A program made the translations under genes and the position numbers. This document shows, in pieces, positions 12,778-21,897 of a stretch of 64,000 nt of DNA. The stretch's first letter is position 1, and every line of letters starts with the position of its first letter. The notes under the pieces were generated by a model that was not told where the DNA came from, did no database searches, and saw nothing but the letters and a program-made list of their open reading frames with translations. This stretch comes from Avena insularis (taxonomy: Eukaryota > Streptophyta > Magnoliopsida > Poales > Poaceae). The DNA is taken from positions 352,478,329-352,542,328 of the forward strand of contig CM042686.1 in assembly GCA_023614405.1 (NCBI GenBank), in the 5' to 3' direction.

Positions 12778-14478
12778 AGGCTATAGGTCCGGTTCCGGGG
12801 ATTAGTTCGATAATGAACTCTATATCCCTATCCAGGGCATACGCAATTCATCCGGGAATACGTCAGGTATTCACAGACTACTCGACTTGGTCAATGGTAG
12901 GCAGGTGGCTACACTTTTGTTGCATTTGAATTGACGGGTAGGGTTTCACGAGATATGTTCTCTGTTACTCCAGAACTACTGGTCATGGTGATGGCTTTCT
13001 TAGCACAGTCTATCAGTCCTTTATGCCTTGACATCCAGTCCATACCTAGTACTACTTCCAAACCTTTGGTTCCAAGTACAATTAGGTTGGCAAAAATCTA
13101 TCCCATGTATTCTGATAAGTACAACTTTGCAAATTTTTCTAGCTTTTGTTGTTGAACCGGGGATTTGAACTATCATGACATGCTTCAGGTTGGTTGGGCG
13201 AATCTTACTAGTGCATACAAATTCTTCGGTGACAAATGAATGCGATGCTCCAGAATCAAACAATACTCTTGCTAAAACTGAATCGGCAGAAAACATACCC
13301 AACACTACATCTGGTGCTTCCTGGGCTTCTTCTGCGTTCATGTGGAAGAGACGACCGTTGCGGTTGTGCGGGTTCCCTGGGGCAAATCTCCTGCCTGGTT
13401 GAACACAACGCTGCTGCTGAGCTGGGGCATTCACAGGGGCATTAGCGGCAGTCTTCTTGGGACACTCATTGGAGTAGTGACCCTTCACTCCACACTCGAA
13501 ACAAGTGATCTGGGACATGTCCTTGACTGCAACAGGTACAACATTGCTGCCAGTTCTGGGGGCAGTGTTGTTGTTGCCCTTGGGAGGGGCACGGTTGAAG
13601 TTGTTGGCATTGCCGGAGTTGTGATTGTTTCCTCCGGGCTTCACATTTCCTCCGCTACGGTTGGGGTAGCTTGGCGAGAAGGTGAGGTCGGTTGTTCCTT
13701 GGTGCATATCTGGTGAGGGTTGGGACGGTACTTGGTGACTATTGGATCGGCTGCTGCATCATACGACGCTTGCGGTTGTTGTTTGCCTGGTTAATCTTCC
13801 CTTCCATCTGAATGGCAGAGTCAACTAGCTCTTCGAGATCCTGGAAACGGATGTTGACGAGGACAGTCTGCATCTCATCATGCAGTCCGTTTAAGAATCT
13901 CTCTTTCTTCTTGGCTTCCGTGTTGATCTCATCCGGTGCATATCTGGCAAGTGACAAGAATTTGTCACGGTACTCTACTACCGTCAATCTTCCTTGCTTC
14001 AGTTCACGGAATTCATCTCTCATCCTGTTGACAAGACCTTCTTTGCGTGTGCGGCTGAACTTGACCTTGAATGCTTCCTAGGTCATCACCTGGCCATGGT
14101 TCATGTTGCGGATGCTATTCCACCAAGCTCTTTCATCTCCCGCCAGATAGTGGCGAAGAGAACTTTCTCATTCTCCTCAACTCCTGCAACTTCGAGGTTG
14201 TTTTCCATGGTCTATAACTAGTCATCAGCATCTAATGGGTTTTCAGATTGGTTAAAGATTGGGGGATTGGTGTTCTGAAAGTTTTTGAGTTTAGATCCAT
14301 GGTGATCCTGATTTCCATGTCCTTGGTTGTTGAGAGCCATTTGGGTGATCTGCTGCAATGTCGCTAAGTTGGCTTGACGCTCGGCCCTACTTGCTTCACG
14401 ATCCGCGATGAGATTCTGCAAGATCTGCAACATTGGGTCCTGTGATGAGCTGCTCCCTCCTTGGTTTCCACGAGTCAT
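12778..14478 (-). pseudogene. Array unit 5 with true gag N-terminus, and protease
   Basis: Only here does gag continue past the array edge. It starts at 14,478 (MTRGNQGGSSSSQD), with a Gln/Ala-rich helix and then NPPIFNQSENPLDADD, a typical capsid entry segment of plant gypsy gag. Stops at 14,218-14,220 and shortly after break it; the first is a TAG where a Trp is expected. The frame from about 14,210 to 14,030 leads into the shared MRDEFREL segment (14,023). The zinc knuckle and protease DSGAS are in ORF 13,707-13,021. Several deletions lie at 13,670-13,750 and 12,825-12,960. The last segment to 12,778 has the shared stop. Confidence 0.86.
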
Positions 14479-14729
14479 CTGAAGATTGAGATAGATATAG
14501 GGGTAAGAGGGAAATTCTAAGGTTCATGGTTTTGGGTTTTCAAAGCTACAACTTTGAGTTAGACTCAGGTTTTTTTTCAACTAACTTCATCCTCATTCAT
14601 GCAAGCAAGCACACGATACAACACACACCACAACAATCAAAGGGGAAAACAGATGGTTTGAAGAACCATTCTGCCAACTACGAAACAAGGAGATGATACA
14701 TCTCATGCTACGATAGTGCTCTAGTGCAT
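14479..14729 (-). other. Spacer between extra ORF and gag
   Basis: These 251 bases separate the extra ORF stop from the gag Met. There is a T-rich run at about 14,571-14,579 and an ACACACCACAACA-type stretch. No ORF, repeat or RNA gene is visible. It may serve as the leader for gag translation. Confidence 0.5.
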
Positions 14730-15497
14730 CTACTCATCGTCGATGAAGTCGGAGTCTTCATCATCAGTGTAGAAGTCCACATCATCCTCTGCCATAAAAT
14801 TGTCATCGTTGCTGAGGTAAGAATCCATATCTCCCTGGATGTCTTCACCCTCATCATCTTCTTCTTTGGTGGCAAGCTGAGCTTCCTGCTCCTTGACGGT
14901 CTTCTCGAGGTCGGACACCTTCTTGCGAAGACGGGCGATGGTGCGATCCTTCTTTGCATGCTAGCGACGAAGAGATTGACGATCTTGGACGAGCAGTGCG
15001 AAAGTCTGGGCCTTCTGGTCGGCGATGGCACGGTTCTGGTTGGCTAACTCTCTGGCATTGTCCAGTTCTTGTTGTCGGTCATGAAGCAAGAAGTCAAGGT
15101 TCTCCACTTGACGCCTCAACTCTGGGTGGCTTGGCATCTCCATCGGCATTCCCATGAAGTCACGTCTTGCATAGTGGGCAAAACGGGTTCCTTGAATCTT
15201 GTTGACGCTGAGGGCACATAGACGTGCGAGAGCTTCATGCATTGGCCTGGCTAATCCATCTAGCCAGTTGTTCTCTCTCATGGAGAACTGAATTCTTCCG
15301 GAAGTTGGGGCTTCAATGCTTCCTCGAAGATCTGCGGTGACTAGCCATTGTAGGTCTCCTCCTGGGGGTCCTGGAAGTTGAGCTCCAAGAAACTCCGGAT
15401 GTGGCGCCCCAGAACTCGGCGGTGAATCCAGATCCCTCTCGAAGATCAGCTGACCTCCGTTTCCCAACTGGTAAAACTTTCTGAACTGAGTCTCCAT
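14730..15497 (-). pseudogene. Extra ORF between primer site and gag of element A
   Basis: A frame of 256 codons runs from Met 15,497 (METQFRKFYQLGNGG) to the stop at 14,730, broken once by an amber TAG at 14,961-14,963; the two halves are in the same frame. The first about 110 residues are a mixed globular-looking segment. Residues from about 125 on are rich in Leu, Glu, Gln and Arg with heptad-like spacing (VENLDFLLHDRQQELDNA; KKVSDLEKTVKEQEAQL), suggesting a coiled coil. The tail is very acidic (many Asp and Glu). I do not recognise the family. It lies in sense orientation 252 bases ahead of gag and is not part of gag. The stop arises by CAG-to-TAG. No function is assigned. Confidence 0.7.
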
Positions 15498-15711
15498 CTA
15501 CAAGAATTTAGGATGAGGAAATTAGTGAAGTGATCAAGTGTGTCAAATTTTAAGTAGTAATGTATGAATTTTGAGGAACATGTATTTTTGAGAAAGAATG
15601 AGTTCACAAGGGTAAGAGGGGAAATAGTTTTTCATAAATACTCACTTTGGTTTTGAAGCTAAGTTTTTGGTTTGGACGTCCATTCTAACTAGGGTCTCCT
15701 ATGGTCAGGAT
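15498..15711 (-). other. 5' leader of element A
   Basis: This is the untranslated leader from the primer site to the extra ORF. It is AT-rich and contains no ORF; a packaging signal would be expected here in this type of element, but none can be identified by eye. Confidence 0.5.
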
Positions 15712-15724
15712 GGCTCTGATACCA
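15712..15724 (-). promoter_or_regulatory. Primer binding site, initiator-Met tRNA type
   Basis: On the minus strand the bases read TGGTATCAGAGCC, complementary to the 3' end of plant initiator tRNA-Met, three bases (AGT) after the LTR end CA. This fixes the element's orientation and the LTR boundary at 15,728. Confidence 0.93.
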
Positions 15725-15727
15725 ACT

Positions 15728-18700
15728 TGTCAACACCCGGATTTTTAATCCCAGATGCCCGTTATGCCATACCTCGCAATCCCAGGATTACCATTTTTGC
15801 GAGACATAACGGATTGGATATCACAGTACATCATCCATTACAAACCATACATAAGGTTTTACAGAAATAAGGATCTCATGATCCAGTCTTTAATACAACA
15901 AGCAGCGGAATTAAACGATAGCGTAGCGGTGGGGTCCATCTTCAGGGGCACAGGCAATGCTGACGAAGGCAGATAGTCCTAGTTATCATAGCCGTCCTGC
16001 TGACCATCATCTTGGTAATCTCCTTCATAGTCTGGCCATGATAATAGCCAGGGACAAAAGCCATGAGTACTCTTTAAGTACTCGCAAACTACTACTAACA
16101 AGGATTATGATTCTAAGTTAAAGTGCTGAATTTAAAGAATAACTATCAAGTTAAGTTTGAAACCTAAGCTGAGTTCTGAAGCAAGAAAAGATAAATTAAA
16201 GTTCTAGAATCACTTAAGTTGGGAAGCTATTATCATATACACAACCTTGTTGTGGTCAAGTCAAATTTCATCATTCTTTTCAAGTTATTAATAAAACATC
16301 TGGCAACGAAACAGTATGGCCATTCCAATTGTCCATAACCGCGGACGCGGCTATTCGAATAGTTTGACACTCTGCAGAGGTGGTACACTTTCACCACAAG
16401 ATTCAATACATCTGTCAGGGATAACCCTGAATCATCATACTTAGTATGCAGATAATCAAACATAACCTTCCCTTTACACACCCTAGTACAAGCACCTCTC
16501 CTATGAGCATGGCCTCCCAACCATGACCATCAGTCATCTTGGGCACTGCATAGGTGGACATCATTGAGAGGTAGCCTCAGCTCAAACCTCTCCCGTGAGG
16601 GAACTAATACTAATGCATATAAATTTCCATCTAAGCCTTACCCAATTCAGGTAATGTGGTTGTACGGTAAATTTGGAATGGTATCGCATCCGAATCCAAC
16701 CATCAGTTTTATAAAAGGGTTAAGGCTCATGCCTTATCTTTTTCATCATAATCAACCCATTGTGTTTCTCAACACATGTCAAAACATCTCAATAGAATGA
16801 CTCATCATTCCAAGGTTTTCACAATTCATTTTCACCAAGTGTTCCCATTTAAAGTTACTCAAGTTTTGATCTATTCTAAAACACTAGGTTAAGAGTGTTC
16901 ACTAAGGTGGCAAGATGGGATCAATCTCATGCCATAGAATGACATCTAAAGGTTTCTAAGTAGGTCAAGTTTTATACTCTTTATGCTACCTTCAAAATTA
17001 ATTAAAGAACTTTGTGTAACTAAGGGGGTAAAACTTGTTAATAAGAATTGAGGTACTAAGAGTTAAAGGGGTGTGATCAAAGTATGCTTAAGGCCTCTTT
17101 ACTAAACTATCTAGTTTTATTCTAGCTTTCTACAATAGCTTACTAAAGCATGTTTGCAAGGGTTAGCTTGCCACTAATAGCTTGCCTTGGTTGGTGCAGT
17201 GGTTGAAGTTTTCTTCTTCTTCTTCTTGGTAGAACTCCTCCTCCTGGAAGGCTTGGTCGGTACTATCGTCTAGAAATACATAGGGAGTGCACAATCACCA
17301 AACAATCCTTAACTAGGCTAAGTATTATTCTAAACCACACAATTGATGATCTATTATCATCACAAGCATCACAAGTTTAATTCAATAGTTTCAACCTTTT
17401 TATTTTGGAAAAGTAATTTCTACTCATTGAAAAATTAACTACAATTTAATATTCACCACTAAAACATGGGATCATGTGGACACATGTCCTCACCACATAT
17501 TCTAACATGTGGGAATGATATTTAAAGGTTCGATCAATATTACTTTGGTTTAAGTTCATTATTTAATGATTTAAAGTGACTAGAAATGCCTATATAGGCT
17601 TATTGGTACTAGTCCAAAGTCATTGCCTGTAAACCTTAATATTATTACATATTTGGATAGATATGATGAGATTTGATTTTTGAGAGTTGGAATCAACTCA
17701 AAAGCTAACTTGGTTGATTTTATAAAAATGTTTCAAGTTGCAAAAGCTTCTGTCTTCTTATTTTTATTAGGAGAAATCTATAACTCTAAATGAATTAAAT
17801 CCAACGGGCTTGGATAGAGCATTTCAATACCTTTCAGACAAAATTAGTTTCATGTAATTTGGATTTGTCAAACTCACATAATTGAATTTTGAAACACTAG
17901 ATAGAAACTATATTCTAACTAAAAAGAAAAACCTAGATTTGAATCTACGGGATTGCGCGGGAAAGGAAATGGGCCGGCCAGTCGCCACGCCTGGGGCTCA
18001 GTGACAGGGGTCCCACTTGTCGTGACACTTAAAATCTTGAACGATGCAGCTGTGTGGGTCGTGCGATTAGAGGCTAGATCTACGGCTGAGGGTCGTCGTC
18101 GACGACGGATGGTTCGCCGGCGAACTCGAACCCTTGCGGCTCGGTGGGTGTCTACTGGGGGCGTACCAGGGCTCCAGCGGGGTCGGTGATGCGGGCGAAC
18201 AAAGTGGAAGACGACGGCAACGCGTGGCATGGTCGCGGCGGAGCTTGGGGTGGCCGGAATCAACGGCACCCTGCTTCTCCAGAAGCGGCGGCTCTGGCTC
18301 CAATTCCGGCGAGCTGCTGCTCCACTTGCTCCGGCGAGAGGTGGTTGAGGTTCAGAGAGGTGAGGGGAGTGGAATGGTGTGAGTCTTTTGTGCTGGGGAG
18401 GGCTCCTTTTATAGGCTCGACGTTGAGACCGAGCGGGATGGGCGGTGGCGACATGGCTACGGCGAGCTAGCGGCATGGCTGGGGATTGCGATCGGTGGGC
18501 GGTTCCCTGGCGGTGCTCTAGCGCTTCAATGCGGCCGTAGGGGCGGTGGCATGCGGTCGGGGCGAGGTGGCGCTCTGCGCGGCCGAAGCGGCTGTGTCCA
18601 CGGCGAGCGGTGGCTGTGGGGCTTTGGGCGGCGAACGGGGGTGTCTGGGGTGTTCTCCAGGTCGAGGCGGAGCGGTGGGCACGGGCTGGTGTCGAGCGGT

Positions 18701-19666
18701 GGCTTGTGCACGCGGGGACAGTGCGCGCTCTGCGGGCGGCGTCGGCATGCTCGACAAGCTCCGGGCGCGGCGGTTCCTGGCCGCTCTGCCCTCTGTCTCT
18801 GGCCTGGGGCTGGTTGGACGGTGGAGGTGGACCACTGGCCAGGTACTAGACATGGCGAGAGGGGCTGGAGAGGGTTGCTGCTGCAGGTGCACGGTCGGCC
18901 GGCGAGATGGTGCTCGGCATGGCTGTGCAGTGCGGCTAGGGGGTAGAGAAGAGGCTGGTTTGGTCTGGTCTGGCTTGAGGGGGGACAAGATGATCAAAGC
19001 ACTACAGAATTGCTAGACAAAATCAGCCCAAAACAGTAATAGTTAGGCCTTAATGATCTTGCTAATAAGGTGTTTGACAAAATGGCCGCAAGAGAAAAAG
19101 TTTTGAATTTTGAGTTCAAAATTTTTTGGTGATCTCCACTTGTGCTAGGTAGTCTCTGGTTGCAAGGGTTTTGAAAATGGTGCTCAATTAGATGGTTTTT
19201 GAAATAGGGGTGATCTATGCATATGCATTAGATTCAATTTTAAACTGTCATTTAAAATAGTTTACAGAAGGTTTTTAGTAGATCAAAAGGTGGGCCTTGG
19301 TACCTCATTATGTGTACTAGCAAGGGGTGCAAAGATCAAGAATTGTTTCTGTTAAGAATTGAGTACTAGGAATAGCCAAAGTAGGCATGAGAGTTAAATT
19401 TGTCCAAATGACCATTCCTTCATTTTAATTCTTTTTGATTTGATTTCTTTTAGGAAAAGTTTGGGAATGATGTAGATGATGTTTAAATCACCTAAGAAAC
19501 ATTTTAGAAGCAAAGGATCACACAATCATGGCAATTCAAAACAACTCCTATTTTAAATGCACACATATATGAATGCTTTCATTTTAAATTTGGAAAAGTT
19601 TTTGTTAACCCCATTTTTGGATGATTTGATCATGATAAGCTTGGATTGAAGTTTTGGGATGTTACA
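15728..19666 (-). repeat. 5' LTR of element A (3,939 bp)
   Basis: On the minus strand it begins TGTAACATCCCAAAAC (19,666) and ends CCGGGTGTTGACA (15,728), directly before the primer site. A GC-rich, CpG-rich block (about 17,950-18,970) surrounds the presumed promoter. The shared grass-LTR box CATAACCGCGGACGCGG lies at 16,334-16,352. The same LTR family returns in opposite orientation at 62,765-64,000 and, more diverged, at 60,394-62,764; the start sequence and the segment around 17,190-17,290 match 62,600-62,700 in reverse complement. No coding sequence is supported inside it. Confidence 0.9.
18406..18414 (-). promoter_or_regulatory. TATA box of element A LTR
   Basis: Minus strand CCTATAAAAGG lies in the GC-rich block, about 1.25 kb into the LTR. 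The homologous LTR G reaches the same GAGCCTATAA at the last bases of the window. U3 would be 19,666 to about 18,380, and R plus U5 the remaining 2.6 kb. Confidence 0.65.
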
Positions 19667-20733
19667 AAAATGCTGCAAGGCGCAAGCGTGGATGAGGTTC
19701 TCGATACCATTAGACGTTTCGAGGAAAGCCACAACTACCTCAGGACACACGCGTCACACTTTGTCGAATATGTTGGATCCGGATCCGGCTCTGCTGATGC
19801 TGGAGACAACGAAGACTCGGTGCTAGAGGCGATCAGAGCAAAGACCAACTTACCGGCATCTTCGGATGATTCCATGATGTCGGCGGATTTCTGAAAGTTC
19901 TTCGCGGAATATGAAGAGGAGTTCAACTCCAAAGATGTAGAAGAAGGATTAGCCATGGACGAAGGATCCAGAGAAAACTCTCCCAAAGTGCAGGATGACA
20001 TGGATCTCGGAGACAATCCCGACGTCCAGAAGTCCAAAAGTACCGATCAGAGTTTGACTCCGGGAAACAGACCCAAAGCCATCTTTGCTACCGGCGCTGC
20101 CAAGAAGGCAAAGAAGAAGAACAAGAAGAACAAGACCACGACAAAAGACCGTGCAGCAGAGGAAGTGGTTGCCGAGGACTATGAAGACAACTCGGACGGA
20201 GCACTAATCCCAGACGAGCCCAAAGAGCTTCGGTGGATGGACACATGGTCACTGCTGGTGCCCGTAAGCTCATCGATGCTGCGTTAACTACGCCTATCCC
20301 TACAGCTGTAGAACTTACTGCTGAAGAGTTGGAAGAAAGGGCTCAAGCCCTAGAAGCGCGTCGCCAAGTAGACCTGGATGAATCCAACAACATCGAGGAA
20401 GAGAAGAAGCACATAGATACTGCGGAAAAATTCATCTCTCTGCAGCATCAAAAGACCCATAAGCGCCACATGCGGGTCGACAAATTTCCGGAAGTCCACA
20501 AGGATCTCTTTGAGGGGGACCTAGGGATGCCTCGGCTCGACAGCAAGGGAGATCTGGTGTACCCAATACCAGTACAAAACAATGTCGTGGCTCGAGATAT
20601 CTTGGCAAATAATCCAAGCCCATATCAGATCTGGTTGGGCATAAAGCTGCTCACCAAGGGTCTGGAGCAACAAAAGGTCGCGAGATCTGGAAGCGGAAAA
20701 TTGGTATGTCAATCCGACCAATGTTTCATGGAT
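19667..20733 (+). pseudogene. Tat gag, N-terminal part
   Basis: Readable in three overlapping frames (19,646-19,894; 19,955-20,287; 20,233-20,760). Features are an acidic Ser/Asp-rich region, a Lys-rich cluster (KKAKKKNKKNK, about 20,100-20,135) and a long charged helix around 20,310-20,460. A TGA near 19,892 and a frame change near 20,235-20,285 break it. The first codons are missing because element A is inserted at 19,666. The reading frame continues at 47,799. Confidence 0.75.
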
Positions 20734-20738
20734 CCGGC
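20734..20738. repeat. Target site duplication CCGGC, left copy (Athila-1)
   Basis: CCGGC directly precedes the TG of the Athila-1 3' LTR. The same five bases follow the last CA of the 5' LTR at 47,794-47,798. A matching pair 27 kb apart shows that everything between was delivered by, or added inside, one insertion. Confidence 0.92.
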
Positions 20739-21853
20739 TGATGGCTCAGGGTTGATGTAGAGCTCGTTGGGGAACCCCAAGAGGAAGGTATGATGAGCAC
20801 AGCATCAAGTTTCCCTCAGTTATGAAACCAAGGTTTAATCGAACCCCTAGGAGCAAGGAAACACCCCAAAGGTGTTGCTAGCTGAGCCTTGGCAGGGCGC
20901 ACTACCGGTTCTAGTAGCAACGTCGATACCTGCACAACACAACCACAGAACTTTGTCCCCAACTTGCGATGAGGTTGTCAATCTCACTGGTTTTGCTGAA
21001 AACAAAGGATTAAACGTATCGAATGGAAGGAAGTAATAGTTTGCAGAAAGTAAACACAAAGCAGTAAATAATTTGTAGATTGTATGTAAAAGAAAGGATC
21101 GGGATCCATAGTTCACTAGAGGTGGCTCTCCTTAAGATAGATAACATGCTGGGTGAAAAAACTACAGCAGGGCAATTGACAAACTTCGAGAAAGCAATAC
21201 ATGCATATACTAATCATCTTGACTCCTTTGAGACTTGATTGGGCATTACAACATTATACATAGACCTCCATCCAACTGCATCTATGACTAATAATCCACC
21301 TTCAGGTTATCATCCGAACCCCCTCCAGTATTAAGTTGCAAGCAACAGATTATTTGTTTACGAATTGCGTGTAAAGTAAACAATATGATTGTTCTATGAA
21401 CAAAGGATTGTTGTTTTCTCCCTAGTAGCAACAACACATCTAGTACCTTAGAGATTTATGTCACTTCCCCAGATTACCAGAGTCATGAACCCACTATCGA
21501 GCATAAATACTAACTCTTGGAGTTGCTAGCATCTACTTGGCCAAGATAGCTACTAACAACGGAAAGCATGCAAGATCACAAATAACAAAGACATGATAGA
21601 ATCAATAATCAATCTAAAATAGCATCTCAATATCCATCAGATCCCCGCAAACACAACATGCAGAATTACAAATAGATGATCTTGATCATGATCGGAGCTC
21701 ACAAGATCTAGACATGAAAGCACAAAGGAGGAGAACAAGCCATCTAGCTACTACATGGACCCGTAGTCTAGAGATGGCATCACACCGGAGGCTTGCATGA
21801 TGATGAAGAAGGCCTCGAGGGTGAATTCCCCTCTCCGGCAGGGTGCCAGGAAT
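20739..21853 (-). repeat. 3' LTR of Athila-1, truncated
   Basis: It matches 46,223-47,336 closely, both beginning (plus view) TGATGGCT followed by GTTGATGTAGAGCTCG. It stops after GCCAGGAA, where the 5' LTR copy continues GAGCTTCAG. There are a few percent differences, including an extra CTCCTTTGA-like insertion near 21,221. The remaining 457 bases are absent from the window at this locus. Confidence 0.9.
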
Positions 21854-21897
21854 CCCAAAACCCAGATATAATTGTCCCGAGGAATCCCAAAACCCAG
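21849..21897. repeat. Breakpoint with 5-bp microhomology and 32-bp duplication
   Basis: GGAATCCCAAAACCCAG occurs at 21,849-21,865 and again at 21,881-21,897; the other C LTR (near 26,895) has it once. At the joint the Athila-1 LTR and the C LTR share AGGAA. This is a junction of unrelated elements, not a target site. Confidence 0.85.

Larger units (their letters stand above)
1..14032 (-). repeat. Tandem array of 2.55-kb gag-PR-RT-RNase H units
   Basis: The 7-mer at the gag start edge (GTTGACA, once ATTGACA) recurs at 1,254, 3,810, 6,371, 8,927, 11,469 and 14,027. This gives periods of 2,556, 2,561, 2,556, 2,542 and 2,558 bases: five complete units plus a 1.25-kb partial one. At 14,033 the sequence continues into the true gag N-terminal region; at the other five edges it jumps to the end of an RNase H domain. 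All units share a protease frameshift and a stop between protease and RT, so the array grew from an already broken copy by a DNA-level mechanism and not by separate transpositions. Integrase and LTRs are absent from every unit. An assembly artefact is the main alternative. Confidence 0.92.
1..19666 (-). mobile_element. Element A: Ty3/gypsy retrotransposon (Del/Tekay-like), 5' part plus internal tandem array
   Basis: Read on the minus strand the order is LTR (19,666-15,728), Met-type primer site (15,724-15,712), extra ORF (15,497-14,730), gag (from 14,478), protease, reverse transcriptase and RNase H, and then the gag-to-RNase H block repeats to the left edge. No integrase, chromodomain, polypurine tract or 3' LTR is in the window. 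The RT sequence ([26 protein letters not shown]) and the CCHC gag look like plant chromoviruses of the Del/Tekay group. That assignment rests on motif memory, since the chromodomain is not visible. The element sits in the gag of a Tat-type element that resumes at 19,667. The five bases after the LTR are AAAAT, but the matching target copy is off the left side. Confidence 0.85.

Noticed and set aside
1..14032. A CRISPR-like or satellite interpretation of the regular spacing
   Set aside because: Units are 2.55 kb of coding retrotransposon sequence without short repeats and spacers.
18500..19016. Overlapping frames of 130-160 codons in the element A LTR, and similar ones at 61,312-61,807 and 63,485-63,881
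   Set aside because: GC-rich composition, open in opposite strands, and not conserved between the related LTRs A, F and G.
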